From the NCBI GenBank assembly GCA_905221325.1, contig CAJNCS010000002.1, positions 1 to 64,000 of the forward strand: a stretch of 64,000 nucleotides of DNA. Reading direction: 5' to 3'. Position numbers and translations under genes: made by a program. This DNA is from a bacterium. GTDB lineage: Bacteria > Bacillota > Bacilli > Lactobacillales > Streptococcaceae. The notes under the pieces are model-generated. The model ran no database searches. It was not told where the DNA came from and saw only the letters and a list, made by a program, of their open reading frames with translations. Shown here in pieces: positions 9,815-20,233 of the stretch (its first letter is position 1; the number at the start of each line of letters is the position of its first letter).

Positions 9815-11098
9815 ATGTCTGTATCATTTGAAAACAAAGAAACAAACCGTGGAGTCTTGACTTTCACTATCTCTCAAGACCAAATCAAACCAGAAGTGGA
9901 CCGTGTATTCAACTCAGTAAAGAAAACTCTTAACGTTCCAGGTTTCCGTAAAGGTCACCTTCCACGTCCTATCTTTGATAAAAAATTTGGTGAAGAAACA
10001 CTTTACCAAGATGTGTTAAACGCTCTTTTGCCAAACGCTTATGAAGCAGCTGTAAAAGAAGCTGGTCTTGAAGTCGCTGCGCAACCAAAAATTGACGTAA
10101 CTTCAATGGAAAAAGGTCAAGACTGGGTTATCACAGCTGAAATCGTGACAAAACCTGAAGTTAAATTGGGTGACTATAAAAACCTTGAAGTATCAGTTGA
10201 TGTAGAAAAAGAAGTAACAGACGCTGACGTTGAAGAGCGTATCGAACGCGAACGCAACAACTTGGCTGAATTGGTTATCAAGGAAGCTGCTGCTGAAAAT
10301 GGCGATACTGTTGTGATCGACTTCGTTGGTTCTATCGACGGTGTTGAATTTGACGGTGGAAAAGGTGAAAACTTCTCACTTGGACTTGGATCAGGTCAAT
10401 TCATTCCTGGTTTTGAAGATCAATTGGTTGGCCACTCAGCTGGCGAAACTGTTGATGTAGTTGTAACATTCCCAGAAGACTACCAAGCAGAAGACCTTGC
10501 AGGTAAAGAAGCTAAATTCGTGACAACTATTCACGAAGTAAAAGCAAAAGAAGTTCCAGCTCTTGATGATGAACTTGCAAAAGACATCGACGAAGAAGTG
10601 GAAACTCTTGACGAATTGAAAGAAAAATACCGCAAAGAGTTGACTGCTGCGAAAGAAGAAGCATACAAAGATGCCCTTGAAGGCGCAGCAATCGATAAAG
10701 CTGTAGAAAACGCTGAAATCGTAGAACTTCCAGAGGAAATGATCCACGAAGAAGTTCACCGCTCAGTAAACGAATTCCTTGGAAACTTGCAACGTCAAGG
10801 TATCAATCCTGATATGTACTTCCAAATCACTGGAACTACTCAAGAAGACCTTCACAAACAATACGAAGCAGAGGCTGAGTCACGTACTAAGACTAACCTT
10901 GTTATCGAAGCAGTTGCCAAGGCTGAAGGATTTGACGCTACTGAAGAAGAAATCCAAAAAGAAATCGAACAATTGGCTGCAACTTACAACATGGAAGTGG
11001 CACAAGTTCAAAACTTGCTTTCAGCTGATATGTTGAAACACGATATCGCAATCAAAAAAGCTGTTGAATTGATCACAAATACAGCAACAGTAAAATAA
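9815..11098 (+). CDS. tig: Trigger factor, ribosome-associated chaperone and prolyl isomerase
   Basis: Binds near the ribosomal exit tunnel and shields nascent chains. The 427 residues are the family's usual length. The N-terminal ribosome-binding domain carries the loop [14 protein letters not shown] near residue 45. The FKBP-type isomerase domain (about 160-245) includes [20 protein letters not shown] and [15 protein letters not shown], and the C-terminal chaperone arms are long helices. Codons are strongly biased to highly expressed types, unlike the flanking liaFSR genes. It is monocistronic between its own promoter and a bidirectional terminator. Confidence 0.97.
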   Translation: MSVSFENKETNRGVLTFTISQDQIKPEVDRVFNSVKKTLNVPGFRKGHLPRPIFDKKFGEETLYQDVLNALLPNAYEAAVKEAGLEVAAQPKIDVTSMEKGQDWVITAEIVTKPEVKLGDYKNLEVSVDVEKEVTDADVEERIERERNNLAELVIKEAAAENGDTVVIDFVGSIDGVEFDGGKGENFSLGLGSGQFIPGFEDQLVGHSAGETVDVVVTFPEDYQAEDLAGKEAKFVTTIHEVKAKEVPALDDELAKDIDEEVETLDELKEKYRKELTAAKEEAYKDALEGAAIDKAVENAEIVELPEEMIHEEVHRSVNEFLGNLQRQGINPDMYFQITGTTQEDLHKQYEAEAESRTKTNLVIEAVAKAEGFDATEEEIQKEIEQLAATYNMEVAQVQNLLSADMLKHDIAIKKAVELITNTATVK

Positions 11099-11115
11099 TC
11101 TTGAAAGAGAAAAAG

Positions 11116-11138
11116 CCCACCTGACTAGGTGGGTTTTC
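11116..11138. terminator. Bidirectional terminator between tig and recD2
   Basis: CCCACCT-GACT-AGGTGGG (11116-11133) has a T run on the plus side and an A run before it, so it can end both convergent genes. Confidence 0.88.
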
Positions 11139-11145
11139 TGATGCT

Positions 11146-13512
11146 CTATTTTCCAAAAATCTCTTTGAGGTCTGCATCTGTAATCCCGATCATTGCTGGG
11201 ATGCTAGACCAGTTTTCCTCAGTGAGGATGTAGGATAGAGGAGAATTCTCTTGATTTGTCGTTTCGCTAGGAGCTGGGCTGGTTTGGTCAGCCGAATCGA
11301 CCAGATCCTTAAACCGTTCAATCAGATAGGTCTTGCGAGCAGTTCCAATATGTTTGACGGCATAGTCAAAGGCTTGTAATTCGCCAAGAAGGATGAGCTT
11401 ACTCTTGGCCCGTGTAATAGCCGTATAGATGAGATTACGCTCCAGCATGCGCTTGCTAGCACTGGTGATGGGCAGGATGACAACGGGAAACTCACTTCCC
11501 TGAGACTTGTGGATACTCATGGCATAGGCTAGCCGAATCTTGTACCATTCATTGCGAGGGTAGACGACCTCATTGCCATCAAAATCAATGACAATCTCGT
11601 CTTGTTTGGACTCGGTGTATTTTCCAGGAATCAAATCTGTGATGTAGCCTAGGTCTCCATTAAAGACATTGACTTCAGCGTCGTTGACTAGGTGAATGAC
11701 CTTGTCCCCTGTTCGATAGTGACACTGAGTTGCTTCAAAGCTAACTTGGTCCTTTTGAAGAGGATTGAGCAGGTCTTGCATGAGTTGATTGATGGCGTCA
11801 ATACCAGCAGTTCCTCGATACATAGGCGCTAGCACCTGAATATCACGAGCCGGAATGCCACTTCTGAGGGCAGCACCGAGGATCTTCTCAATGGTTGCAG
11901 GGATATGGCTACTCATGATTTCAAAGTAGGAGCGGTCAGCTTTTTTCTGGGTAAAGTCAGCTGGCAAGATGCCTTGTCGAATCTGGCTAGCCAAGGTGAC
12001 GATAGTTGATTCTTCACTCTGACGGTAAATCCGCTCCAAACGAGTCTGCGGAATCAGGGGTATCTGGAGCAGATCAGCCAGGACTTGTCCAGGACTAACA
12101 GAAGGCAACTGGTCACTATCTCCCACGATGAGAATTTTGCTGTTAGAGGAGATGTTGGAGAAAAGTTGGTTGGCTAGCCAAGTATCCACCATGGAAAACT
12201 CATCTACAATGATAAAGTCGGCATCTAGATAATCTTCCAGATGGCTGGTATCATCGTCACCCGTCATTCCCAAATGGCGGTGTATGGTTGCGCTAGGCAA
12301 ACCTGTCAATTCATTCATGCGTCGAGCTGCTCGACCAGTTGGGGCTGCTAGAAGGATAGGTAAGTTGCTTTTCTTCCTGAGGTCAAGTCCTTCTAAAAGG
12401 GCATAGACAGCGATAATCCCATTGATAACAGTGGTTTTACCTGTACCAGGCCCACCTGTCAGGATAAAGACCTTGTTCTGGATAGCGTCACAGATAGCCT
12501 GTTTTTGGATGCTATCGTATTGGATACCCAGCTCTTCCTCAACAGTAGCGATATGCTTTTGAATGGTTTCTAGATCCTGACTTTTCTGTTTTCCTTTTTC
12601 AAGGATACGAACCAAGTGACTGCGAACACCTTCCTCGGCGAAAAAGAGGCTATTGTCAAAGATTTTGGTATCGATCTGCTGAACCTTGTCTTCTTCGATC
12701 AGATGAGATAATTCCTGAGCGACTTGGCTAGGATCGAGTTCCACGGGACGAGAAGACTCGAGGAGAGTCAGGGTCTGTTCCAGCAAATCTCGGGCTTCCA
12801 TGTAGGTATCGCCCGTATCCATACAGCCTTGAAAGAGACTGTGGACAAGTCCAGCACGGAAGCGTTCAGGAGCCTGACTTTCGATGCCTAGTTCCTCCGC
12901 TAGTTGGTCAGCAATGGTAAAACCCAATCCTTTGATATCTTCAACCAGTTGGTAGGGATAGTTTTCGACAATATCCAGCGTTTCTTCCTTGTAAAAGTCT
13001 TGAATCTGAAAGGCCAGTTTATTGGGAATGCCGTAGTTAGCTAGTTTTGCCAAGACCATTTCTGTCCCATAGTTGAGACGGAGGGTAGAGAGGAAAGCCT
13101 CACGGTTTTTGGCAGAGAGTCCTGCAATACTTTCTAGCTTTTCAGGATGTTCCAGAATTTCGTCAATGGTATTGTCACCATAGCTATCTACGATTTTTTG
13201 AGCAGTTTTGAGACCAATTCCCTTGAAATGGCTGCTAGAAAAGTATTTGACAAGCCCTTTTCGAGTCGGTTTTGCTCGTTCATAGCGGCTGATTTGCAGT
13301 TGTTCTCCGTACTTGGAGTGTTGAACGATTTGTCCCCAAAAAGTGTAGTCTTCGCCCTCAATCACGTCAGCCATGGTTCCCGTAACGATGATTTCAAAAT
13401 CGTCAAAGTCCTCAGCGTTGGTATCTTCGATATCTAGGAGGAGGATGCGATAAAAATTACTGGGATTTTCAAAAATAATGCGTTCAATAGTGCCTGAAAA
13501 ATAAACTTCCAT
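11146..13512 (-). CDS. recD2: RecD2-type 5'-3' DNA helicase
   Basis: A superfamily 1B helicase of 788 residues. Unlike RecD it has a long N-terminal extension (OB-like part, then helix-hairpin-helix segments around FKGIGLKTAQKIVDSYG and SIAGLSAKNREAFL), typical of RecD2 from bacteria without RecBC. The motor domain shows the Walker A motif TGGPGTGKTTVI near residue 355, DEFSMVDTWLA (Walker B), GDSDQLPSVSPGQVL and the late motif IHKSQGSEFPVVILP near 670, followed by AITRAK. It acts in replication-fork and mismatch repair processes. The ATG at 13512 has AAGGAAA upstream. It is convergent with tig. Confidence 0.94.
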   Translation of the reverse strand: MEVYFSGTIERIIFENPSNFYRILLLDIEDTNAEDFDDFEIIVTGTMADVIEGEDYTFWGQIVQHSKYGEQLQISRYERAKPTRKGLVKYFSSSHFKGIGLKTAQKIVDSYGDNTIDEILEHPEKLESIAGLSAKNREAFLSTLRLNYGTEMVLAKLANYGIPNKLAFQIQDFYKEETLDIVENYPYQLVEDIKGLGFTIADQLAEELGIESQAPERFRAGLVHSLFQGCMDTGDTYMEARDLLEQTLTLLESSRPVELDPSQVAQELSHLIEEDKVQQIDTKIFDNSLFFAEEGVRSHLVRILEKGKQKSQDLETIQKHIATVEEELGIQYDSIQKQAICDAIQNKVFILTGGPGTGKTTVINGIIAVYALLEGLDLRKKSNLPILLAAPTGRAARRMNELTGLPSATIHRHLGMTGDDDTSHLEDYLDADFIIVDEFSMVDTWLANQLFSNISSNSKILIVGDSDQLPSVSPGQVLADLLQIPLIPQTRLERIYRQSEESTIVTLASQIRQGILPADFTQKKADRSYFEIMSSHIPATIEKILGAALRSGIPARDIQVLAPMYRGTAGIDAINQLMQDLLNPLQKDQVSFEATQCHYRTGDKVIHLVNDAEVNVFNGDLGYITDLIPGKYTESKQDEIVIDFDGNEVVYPRNEWYKIRLAYAMSIHKSQGSEFPVVILPITSASKRMLERNLIYTAITRAKSKLILLGELQAFDYAVKHIGTARKTYLIERFKDLVDSADQTSPAPSETTNQENSPLSYILTEENWSSIPAMIGITDADLKEIFGK

Positions 13513-13660
13513 AAATTTCCTTTTTGATAGAAAAAGAGCTGAGATAGAGCTTTCAGTTAGGCTTTTCTTGGATTTAGGGCTTGGTACAAGATATTGCCAA
13601 GTTGCAATCTAATCCTAAAAGCTAACTCAAAAAGACTATCACAGCATCTAGTTGCTGATT

Positions 13661-14275
13661 TTAAAAGATTCCGATACGGTTGAGTGGCCAGAAACGGAAT
13701 TTGGCTTCTCCTTTGATTTGACTGGCTTTAAAGGTTCCGACATGGCGACTGTCGCTAGAAACCAAACGGTCATCTCCAAGGAGGAGGTACTCACCCTCGG
13801 GTACGGTAAAGCTGAAGCTGGTGTTGAAATTTACATCAACAGTAAAGGCCTGGGCTTTCTGGGCTAGACTTCTAAAATAGACACCCTTGTCCCCTTCAAA
13901 GCCTTTTCCTGAATAGGCGCTTTGTAGTTTATCATTTTTAAACTGTTGGAGGTAGTCTGCTAGGTAAGGTTCGTCGGTTTCTTGATTGTTGATAAAGAGC
14001 TTGTCGTTTTCGTAGCGAATGGTATCACCAGGCATGCCGATGACGCGTTTAACGATGTCTTTATTTCCATCATCTTCATGGGCAACTACAATGTCAAAGC
14101 GGTTAATAGGGAGGTGTTTGACGACAAAGAGAATCTCTCCATCAGCTAGGGTCGGATCCATAGAGTGTCCTTCCACACGGACATTGGTCCATAGAAAGAG
14201 ACGACTGAGACCAACTACTATAATGATGAGGAACGTAAGTCCCCACTCTTTTAGAAATGTTTTAAAATAATTCAT
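13661..14275 (-). CDS. lepB: Signal peptidase I
   Basis: Cleaves signal peptides of exported proteins on the outer face of the membrane. It has 204 residues, one N-terminal transmembrane segment (LTFLIIIVVGLSRLFLW), the catalytic Ser in VEGHSMDPTL near residue 38, the general-base Lys in KDIVKRVIGMPGD near 77, and the family signature LLLGDDRLVSSDSRHVG near the C-terminus. It lies 3 nt downstream of rnhC on the same strand and is probably co-transcribed. A weak hairpin (CAGCA/TGCTG) follows its stop but the T run is poor. Confidence 0.95.
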   Translation of the reverse strand: MNYFKTFLKEWGLTFLIIIVVGLSRLFLWTNVRVEGHSMDPTLADGEILFVVKHLPINRFDIVVAHEDDGNKDIVKRVIGMPGDTIRYENDKLFINNQETDEPYLADYLQQFKNDKLQSAYSGKGFEGDKGVYFRSLAQKAQAFTVDVNFNTSFSFTVPEGEYLLLGDDRLVSSDSRHVGTFKASQIKGEAKFRFWPLNRIGIF

Positions 14276-14278
14276 AAT

Positions 14279-15160
14279 TTACCTTTCCAGAAGTGCTTTG
14301 GCTTTTTCAGTATTTTTAAAATGAAGCTTGGCACAGAAGTTGAGCCCTTTCATGCCATAGGCTTGAAGGATTTTGCTAGCAACCTTATCAGAAGCAGTTC
14401 CTGCGCCACTTGGCAGTTGATAGCCTAGTTCTCGTCCAAGGTTTTCCAAGTTTTCGAGGAAGAGATCCCGCGCGATGATGGAACTAACAGCGACAGCAAG
14501 GTATTTGCCCTCGGCTTTTTCTTCCAAACTAACCTTGTTTGGAAAACGGTTGGCTTCTTGCGCCAAGTACTTGTCATAGTTTTTAGCGCTTGTAAAAGCA
14601 TCAATCACGATTTTTTCTGGCTGGACTCCTTTTTGAAGCAGGAGAAAGATGGCCTGATTGTGAAGGGCAACTTTTACAGAAACAGCATTGTAACGTTCTC
14701 CGATAACTTCGTTGTACTTGCTCGGTGAGAGAAGGAGCGCTTGATGCTGGATCTTTTCCTTGAGGATAGGGGCAATCTGACGAATCTTTTGATCTGTCAG
14801 AGTCTTGGAATCCCCCACGCCGAGTTTTCGCAAGAAGTCATGCTGGTCAGGTGTCACGAAGGAAGCCACAACAGCAAGCCCACCAAAGTAGGAACCATTT
14901 CCCACCTCATCAGTCCCAATCATAGGAAAATCTTGTCCACTGTTTTCTTGTTGAACCTGATAGCCAAAGAAACTGGCATACTGTTCAGCAGCTTCGCCCT
15001 GCAGGAGGACTTTTCCAGAAGTGTAGATAGAAACTGTTGCCTGAGGCAGTCGCAAAAAATAGCGAATATAGGGATTTTTACTAGGATTGACAGCCTTCTG
15101 ATACTGACTGATAAAGCTCTGAATTTCCTGTTCACTTGGTGTGAGTGTGATACTTGCCAT
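14279..15160 (-). CDS. rnhC: Ribonuclease HIII
   Basis: Degrades RNA in RNA:DNA hybrids. At 293 residues it is longer than RNase HII because of an N-terminal TBP-like substrate-binding domain (about residues 1-80). The catalytic domain begins [20 protein letters not shown], where Asp-Glu replaces the plain Asp-Glu-Ala of RNase HII, and continues with [21 protein letters not shown] and [16 protein letters not shown]. The KVASKIL and [13 protein letters not shown] segments near the end are typical of RNase HIII. It starts divergently from zapA. Confidence 0.94.
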   Translation of the reverse strand: MASITLTPSEQEIQSFISQYQKAVNPSKNPYIRYFLRLPQATVSIYTSGKVLLQGEAAEQYASFFGYQVQQENSGQDFPMIGTDEVGNGSYFGGLAVVASFVTPDQHDFLRKLGVGDSKTLTDQKIRQIAPILKEKIQHQALLLSPSKYNEVIGERYNAVSVKVALHNQAIFLLLQKGVQPEKIVIDAFTSAKNYDKYLAQEANRFPNKVSLEEKAEGKYLAVAVSSIIARDLFLENLENLGRELGYQLPSGAGTASDKVASKILQAYGMKGLNFCAKLHFKNTEKAKALLER

Positions 15161-15200
15161 AGTCTCTATTGTACCACAAAAGCAGGAGAATTGGTAAAAA

Positions 15201-15229
15201 CTGACAAAGTTAGCGAAATTTGGTATAAT
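15201..15229 (+). promoter_or_regulatory. Promoter of zapA-cvpA
   Basis: CTGACA (15201-15206), a 17-bp spacer and TATAAT (15224-15229) with an extended TGG just before it. Confidence 0.8.
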
Positions 15230-15246
15230 ATCGTGAGGTGAATTTT

Positions 15247-15549
15247 ATGGCAAATCTAAATCGATATAAGTTTACATTCGGGAAAAAAACATTAACCTTG
15301 ACAACCGAGCATGACAATCTTTTTATGGAGGAAATCGCTAAGGTTGCAACTGAAAAATACCAAGCAATTAAAGAACAAATGCCTGGGGCAGATGATGAAA
15401 CCATTGCTCTCCTTTTAGCGATTAACAGCCTATCGACGCAGCTTAGTCGTGAGATTGAGTTTGACGATAAGGAGCAGGAGCTTAAAGACCTTCGAAATAA
15501 GTTAGTGGCTGTCAAGCAAGAGCAGAGCAAGATTGAGGATTCCCTATGA
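15247..15549 (+). CDS. zapA: Cell division protein ZapA
   Basis: A small FtsZ-ring-associated protein of 100 residues from the chosen ATG at 15247, which has GAGGTG 7 nt upstream; a GTG at 15238 is in frame but overlaps that site. It begins with a beta-hairpin domain (NRYKFTFGKKTLTLTTEH) and ends in a coiled coil (EFDDKEQELKDLRNKLVAVKQ), as ZapA proteins do. It promotes bundling of FtsZ filaments. It overlaps cvpA by 4 nt (ATGA). Confidence 0.82.
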   Translation: MANLNRYKFTFGKKTLTLTTEHDNLFMEEIAKVATEKYQAIKEQMPGADDETIALLLAINSLSTQLSREIEFDDKEQELKDLRNKLVAVKQEQSKIEDSL

Positions 15550-16094
15550 TTTCGATCCTTCTCTTACTGGTTCTAGCTTGGGGTTTTTACATCGGCTACC
15601 GTAGAGGTCTGGTGCTGCAAGTTTATTATTTCCTCGTGGCAGTGATTTCAGCCTTTATTGCTGGGCAGTTTTATAAATCGCTGGGAAATCAATTTCACTT
15701 GCTTGTCCCTTATGCCAATCCTCAGGAAGGACAGGGTACCTTTTTCTTCCCCTCAGCCCAACTTTTTCAGCTAGATAAGGTCTTTTATGCGGGTCTGGCC
15801 TATCTCCTAGTTTTCGGAATTTGTTACAGTATCGGACGTTTTATCGGTTTGTTCCTACATTTGATTCCAGTTAAAACACTAGGTGGTAAGTGGTTCCGAG
15901 TTAGTGCGGGGGCTTTGTCGTTATTGGTAACCTTATTTGTCTTGCAAATGGCTTTGACCATTCTTGCAACTGTACCTATGGCAGCCGTTCAAAATTCACT
16001 TGAAAAAAGTATCGTAGCTAAACACATCATCCAAAGTATCCCTTTTACGACAAACCTTATCAAACAACTCTGGGTGACAAATTTAATCGGATAA
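15546..16094 (+). CDS. cvpA: CvpA family membrane protein
   Basis: A 182-residue protein with four predicted membrane segments (ISILLLLVLAWGFYIGYRRG at the N-terminus, then YYFLVAVISAFIAGQFY, GLAYLLVFGICYSIGRFIG and LSLLVTLFVLQMALTILA). It matches CvpA, required for colicin V production in E. coli and found next to zapA and mutS2 in many Firmicutes. Its exact role is unclear. It is co-transcribed with zapA (overlapping ATGA). Confidence 0.85.
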   Translation: MISILLLLVLAWGFYIGYRRGLVLQVYYFLVAVISAFIAGQFYKSLGNQFHLLVPYANPQEGQGTFFFPSAQLFQLDKVFYAGLAYLLVFGICYSIGRFIGLFLHLIPVKTLGGKWFRVSAGALSLLVTLFVLQMALTILATVPMAAVQNSLEKSIVAKHIIQSIPFTTNLIKQLWVTNLIG

Positions 16095-16125
16095 AAAGGG
16101 CGGGATTTTTCCTAGCCCTTTGTTT
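16095..16125 (+). terminator. Probable terminator after cvpA
   Basis: AAAGGGC (16095-16101) pairs with GCCCTTT (16115-16121), with a 13-nt loop and a short T-rich tail. Confidence 0.6.
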
Positions 16126-16160
16126 ACAGATTGGAGGACTAGGTCAAAACCTCTAGTTGC

Positions 16161-16166
16161 TATAAT
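16161..16166 (+). promoter_or_regulatory. Extended -10 promoter of mutS2
   Basis: TATAAT at 16161-16166 is preceded by TGC, forming an extended -10; no good -35 is visible. It lies 28 bp before the ATG. Confidence 0.55.
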
Positions 16167-16194
16167 CTTGTAAACCAGCATACAAGGAAAAAAT

Positions 16195-18531
16195 ATGAAT
16201 ACAAAAATACTAGAAACCTTAGAATTCAATAAAATTAAAGCCTTGTTTGAACCTCATCTCCTGACAGAACAAGGCCTAGAGGAGCTAAAAGGCTTGGCCC
16301 CAACTGCAAAGGTGGAAAAGATCAAACAAGCCTTTACAGAGATGGAGGAAATGCAAGCTCTATTTGTGGAGCAACCTCACTTTACTATCCTAGCGACACG
16401 TGAGATTTCAGCTGTCTGCAAGCGTCTGGAGATGGGGGCGGACCTCAATATCGAGGAGTTCCTGCTTCTCAAACGGGTCTTGCTTGCTAGCAGAGAGTTG
16501 CAAAGTTTTTATGCCAATCTCGAAAATGTACGCTTGGATCAGTTGGCGAGATGGTTTGAAAAACTACATGATTTCCCACACTTGCAAGGGAGTCTTCAAT
16601 CCCTAAATGATGCAGGATTTATCGAAAATTTCGCCAGTGAAGAGCTAGCACGCATCCGTCGGAAAATCCATGATAGCGAGAGTCAAGTTCGAGATGTCTT
16701 GCAAGACTTGCTCAAGCAAAAAGCGCAGATGTTGACGGAAGGCATAATCGCTAGCAGAAATGGCCGTCAAGTCTTACCTGTGAAAAACACTTACCGTAAC
16801 AAGATTGCAGGTGTTGTCCATGATATCTCTGCTAGTGGGAATACGGTCTATATCGAGCCGCGTGAGGTGGTCAAACTGAGCGAGGAAATCGCTAGTCTAC
16901 GAGCTGACGAACGTTATGAGATGATTCGTATCCTGCAGGAACTATCGGAACGGGTTCGTCCTCATGCGGCAGAGATTGCTAATGACGCTTGGATTATCGG
17001 CCATCTGGATCTGATTCGTGCTAAGGTGCGTTTCATCCAAGAAAGACAAGCAGTTGTTCCTCAACTTTCAGAGAACCAAGAGATTCAACTTCTTCATGTT
17101 CGCCATCCTTTGGTCAAAAATGCTGTTGCAAACGATGTACACTTTGGCAAGGAATTAACGGCTATTGTCATTACAGGTCCCAATACGGGTGGGAAGACCA
17201 TCATGCTCAAAACCCTGGGCTTGACTCAACTCATGGCCCAATCTGGATTGCCCATTTTAGCTGATAAGGGAAGCCGTGTCGGTGTTTTCGAAGAGATTTT
17301 CGCAGATATCGGGGATGAGCAGTCTATAGAGCAAAGCTTGTCTACCTTCTCCAGCCACATGACCAATATCGTAGATATTCTTGGCAAGGTCAACCAACAT
17401 TCGCTCTTATTGCTAGATGAGCTTGGGGCAGGTACCGATCCGCAGGAAGGAGCAGCGCTTGCTATGGCTATTTTGGAGGATCTTCGTCTCCGTCAGGTTA
17501 AGACCATGGCGACGACCCACTATCCAGAACTCAAGGCTTATGGTATCGAGACAGCCTTTGTGCAAAATGCCAGCATGGAGTTTGATACAGCCAGCTTGCG
17601 TCCGACCTATCGCTTTATGCAGGGAGTTCCTGGTCGAAGCAATGCCTTTGAAATTGCCAAACGTCTGGGCTTGTCAGATGTCATCGTCGGGGATGCCAGT
17701 CAGCAGGTCAACCAAGATAATGACGTCAACCGTATCATTGAGCAATTGGAAGAGCAGACATTGGAAAGCCGTAAACGCTTGGACAATATCCGTGAGGTGG
17801 AGCAAGAAAACCTCAAGATGAACCGAGCACTCAAAAAACTCTACAACGAACTCAATCGTGAAAAGGAGACAGAACTCAACAAGGCGCGTGAACAGGCTGC
17901 CGAGATTGTGGAACTTGCTCTAAATGAGAGTGACCAGATTCTCAAGAATCTCCACAGTAAGTCTCAACTCAAACCCCACGAAATCATTGAAGCCAAGGCT
18001 GAGCTGAAAAAACTGGCTCCTGAAAAAGTGGACTTGTCTAAAAACAAGGTCCTTCAAAAGGCCAAGAAAAAACGGACTCCAAAGGTGGGGGATGATATTG
18101 TGGTCCTCAGTTATGGACAACGTGGAACCTTGACCAATCAGCTTAAGGACGGTCGCTGGGAAGCCCAAGTTGGTTTGATCAAGATGACCTTGGAAGAGAA
18201 AGAATTTGACCTTGTTCAGAACCAACAAGAAGCCCCAGTCAAGAAAAAACGAGTCAATGTTGTCAAACGAGCTTCTGGTCGTGGTCCGCAAGCCAGACTG
18301 GATCTTCGTGGCAAACGGTACGAAGAGGCCATGAATGAGCTGGACGCTTTTATCGACCAAGCCCTGCTCAATAACATGGCGCAAGTCGACATCATCCATG
18401 GTATCGGAACAGGCGTCATCCGTGAGGGCGTCACCAAATACCTGCAAAGAAACAAGCATGTCAAGAGTTTTGGCTATGCTCCACAAAATGCTGGAGGCAG
18501 TGGTGCCACCATTGTAACCTTTAAAGGATAG
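16195..18531 (+). CDS. mutS2: MutS2 (RqcU) ribosome-splitting / recombination ATPase
   Basis: A 778-residue MutS2 protein. The ATPase domain has Walker [15 protein letters not shown] near residue 330, and [18 protein letters not shown] and [11 protein letters not shown] around 405-440. A coiled coil (about 510-620) and a KOW-like segment follow, and the C-terminal Smr nuclease domain (from about 700) shows [12 protein letters not shown] and [14 protein letters not shown]. Unlike MutS it lacks the mismatch-recognition domain. Work in B. subtilis shows MutS2 splits collided ribosomes for quality control; earlier work described suppression of recombination. It has its own promoter after the zapA-cvpA unit. 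Confidence 0.95.
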   Translation: MNTKILETLEFNKIKALFEPHLLTEQGLEELKGLAPTAKVEKIKQAFTEMEEMQALFVEQPHFTILATREISAVCKRLEMGADLNIEEFLLLKRVLLASRELQSFYANLENVRLDQLARWFEKLHDFPHLQGSLQSLNDAGFIENFASEELARIRRKIHDSESQVRDVLQDLLKQKAQMLTEGIIASRNGRQVLPVKNTYRNKIAGVVHDISASGNTVYIEPREVVKLSEEIASLRADERYEMIRILQELSERVRPHAAEIANDAWIIGHLDLIRAKVRFIQERQAVVPQLSENQEIQLLHVRHPLVKNAVANDVHFGKELTAIVITGPNTGGKTIMLKTLGLTQLMAQSGLPILADKGSRVGVFEEIFADIGDEQSIEQSLSTFSSHMTNIVDILGKVNQHSLLLLDELGAGTDPQEGAALAMAILEDLRLRQVKTMATTHYPELKAYGIETAFVQNASMEFDTASLRPTYRFMQGVPGRSNAFEIAKRLGLSDVIVGDASQQVNQDNDVNRIIEQLEEQTLESRKRLDNIREVEQENLKMNRALKKLYNELNREKETELNKAREQAAEIVELALNESDQILKNLHSKSQLKPHEIIEAKAELKKLAPEKVDLSKNKVLQKAKKKRTPKVGDDIVVLSYGQRGTLTNQLKDGRWEAQVGLIKMTLEEKEFDLVQNQQEAPVKKKRVNVVKRASGRGPQARLDLRGKRYEEAMNELDAFIDQALLNNMAQVDIIHGIGTGVIREGVTKYLQRNKHVKSFGYAPQNAGGSGATIVTFKG

Positions 18532-18598
18532 AGAGAAGAAGAAGTCAACCTTTCTGAAAAAAGGAGAAATGAAAAATCAAAAATTTTCATAGAAAATA

Positions 18599-18627
18599 TT
18601 GACAAAGGCTAACTTTTCTTGTAGAAT
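18599..18627 (+). promoter_or_regulatory. Promoter of the glycine riboswitch transcript
   Basis: TTGACA (18599-18604), 17 bp, TAGAAT (18622-18627). It drives a leader of about 250 nt before the symporter gene. Confidence 0.82.
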
Positions 18628-18654
18628 AATAAAAAATAAAATACCAACACCGAA

Positions 18655-18856
18655 TGAAGTTTAATAGAAATGGAGAAAGGTTTGTTTTCCATGACTGTAA
18701 ATGGACGGAACTCTGGAGAGACCGTAAAGGCACCGAAGGGGCAAGGCAGGCAACTGCTCAAACTCTCAGGTAAAAGGACAGAGCTAAGATAGACCGCTTT
18801 TTAGCATTTATCTAAGCATTCCAGAGTACATGTATCTTGCATGTGCTCTTTCTTTT
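18655..18856 (+). promoter_or_regulatory. Glycine riboswitch with downstream expression hairpin
   Basis: The conserved glycine aptamer core lies at about 18703-18785: GGACGGAACTCTGGAGAGAC, then ACCGAAGGGGCAAGG, then CTCAAACTCTCAGG and AAAAGGACAGAGC. Only one aptamer is obvious, so it is a singlet type, perhaps with a ghost helix from flanking sequence. At 18823-18849 a hairpin (AGAGTACATG with CATGTGCTCT, one wobble) followed by a T-rich run can act as the terminator of the expression platform. The RNA controls the sodium symporter gene starting at 18882. Confidence 0.9.
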
Positions 18857-18881
18857 GGGGTTGAAAAGATAGGAGAAGGAA

Positions 18882-20204
18882 ATGTTAGAATTGCTAAAAG
18901 CGCTTGATGCTTTCGTTTGGGGGCCTCCCCTCTTGATCTTATTGGTCGGAACGGGTATCTATTTGACCATCCGACTAGGCCTTTTGCAGGTAGCTCGTCT
19001 CCCTAAGGCCTTTCAGTTGATCTTTACCAAGGACAAGGGACATGGCGATGTGTCAAGCTTTGCTGCTCTCTGTACGGCTCTAGCAGCCACCGTTGGTACG
19101 GGAAATATCATTGGGGTCGCGACAGCCATCAAGGTTGGTGGGCCAGGCGCTCTCTTTTGGATGTGGATGGCTGCCTTCTTTGGGATGACAACCAAGTATG
19201 CCGAAGGTTTACTGGCTATCAAATACCGTAGCAAGGATGCAAATGGAGCTGTAGCTGGAGGACCCATGCACTACATTCTTTTGGGAATGGGAGAAAAGTG
19301 GCGACCACTTGCTATCTTCTTTGCCCTAGCTGGTGTATTAGTGGCGCTTCTAGGGATTGGTACCTTTACCCAAGTCAATTCGATTACAGAATCCATTCAA
19401 AATACGGCCCAAGTTGATCCAGCTATCACGGCTCTCGTTTTGTCCATTTTTGTAGGGATTGCCGTCTTTGGTGGCCTCAAATCCATATCAAAGGTTTCGA
19501 CAGCAGTGGTTCCTTTTATGGCTATTGTCTATATTCTAGGAACTCTTACAGTTATTCTCTTCAATATCGAGAAAATCCCAGCCACACTTGCACTCATCTT
19601 TACTTCAGCCTTTAGCCCAGTAGCTGCGGTAGGAGGTTTTGCAGGTGCCAGCATTCGAATGGCTATCCAAAATGGTGTGGCGCGAGGAGTCTTTTCTAAC
19701 GAATCTGGTCTTGGTTCAGCTCCCATTGCAGCGGCTGCAGCTAAGACAAATGAGCCTGTCGAGCAAGGCTTGATTTCCATGACAGGAACCTTTATTGATA
19801 CTTTGATTATCTGTACTCTGACAGGTCTAACAATCTTGGTAACTGGGGTTTGGAGCGGAGATTTGAATGGAGTTGCCTTGACCCAGTCAGCCTTTTCAAC
19901 AGTTTTTTCACACTTTGGACCTGCCCTCTTGACCATCTTCCTTGTGCTCTTTGCCTTTACGACGATTCTCGGATGGAACTACTACGGAGAGCGCTGTTTT
20001 GAGTTTCTCTTTGGTGTTCGTTTTATCTGGCTTTACCGTGTAGTCTTTGTAGTCATGGTCTTGTTGGGAGGTTTTATCGAGTTGGATATGGTTTGGATTA
20101 TCGCAGATATCGTCAATGCCCTGATGGCTTTACCAAACTTGATTGCCCTCTTAGTCTTGTCGCCAGTCGTCATTGCTGAGACTAAAAAGTATTTTAAACA
20201 CTAA
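18882..20204 (+). CDS. Sodium:alanine/glycine symporter (AGCS family)
   Basis: A 440-residue polytopic membrane protein of the alanine-or-glycine:cation symporter family: early signature GTGIYLTIRLGLLQ, AATVGTGNIIGVATAI near residue 65, the conserved AGGPMHYILLGMG near 125, and GVARGVFSNESGLGSAPIAAAA near 265-285. It imports a small neutral amino acid with Na+. Annotators usually call this alanine transport, but the glycine riboswitch in its leader makes glycine the likely substrate. Glycine uptake under riboswitch control could mean OFF-type control when glycine is plentiful; the sequence alone does not settle the direction. The ATG at 18882 follows AGGAGAAGG. Confidence 0.93.
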   Translation: MLELLKALDAFVWGPPLLILLVGTGIYLTIRLGLLQVARLPKAFQLIFTKDKGHGDVSSFAALCTALAATVGTGNIIGVATAIKVGGPGALFWMWMAAFFGMTTKYAEGLLAIKYRSKDANGAVAGGPMHYILLGMGEKWRPLAIFFALAGVLVALLGIGTFTQVNSITESIQNTAQVDPAITALVLSIFVGIAVFGGLKSISKVSTAVVPFMAIVYILGTLTVILFNIEKIPATLALIFTSAFSPVAAVGGFAGASIRMAIQNGVARGVFSNESGLGSAPIAAAAAKTNEPVEQGLISMTGTFIDTLIICTLTGLTILVTGVWSGDLNGVALTQSAFSTVFSHFGPALLTIFLVLFAFTTILGWNYYGERCFEFLFGVRFIWLYRVVFVVMVLLGGFIELDMVWIIADIVNALMALPNLIALLVLSPVVIAETKKYFKH

Positions 20205-20207
20205 CCC

Positions 20208-20233
20208 AATCACACTTTTCGTGTGATTTTTTT
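20208..20233 (+). terminator. Terminator after the symporter gene
   Basis: AATCACAC pairs with GTGTGATT around a TTTTC loop, followed by a long T run. Confidence 0.88.

Noticed and set aside
14741..15241. 166-codon open frame on the plus strand opposite rnhC
   Set aside because: A shadow of rnhC, which has a clear catalytic signature and upstream signals on the other strand.
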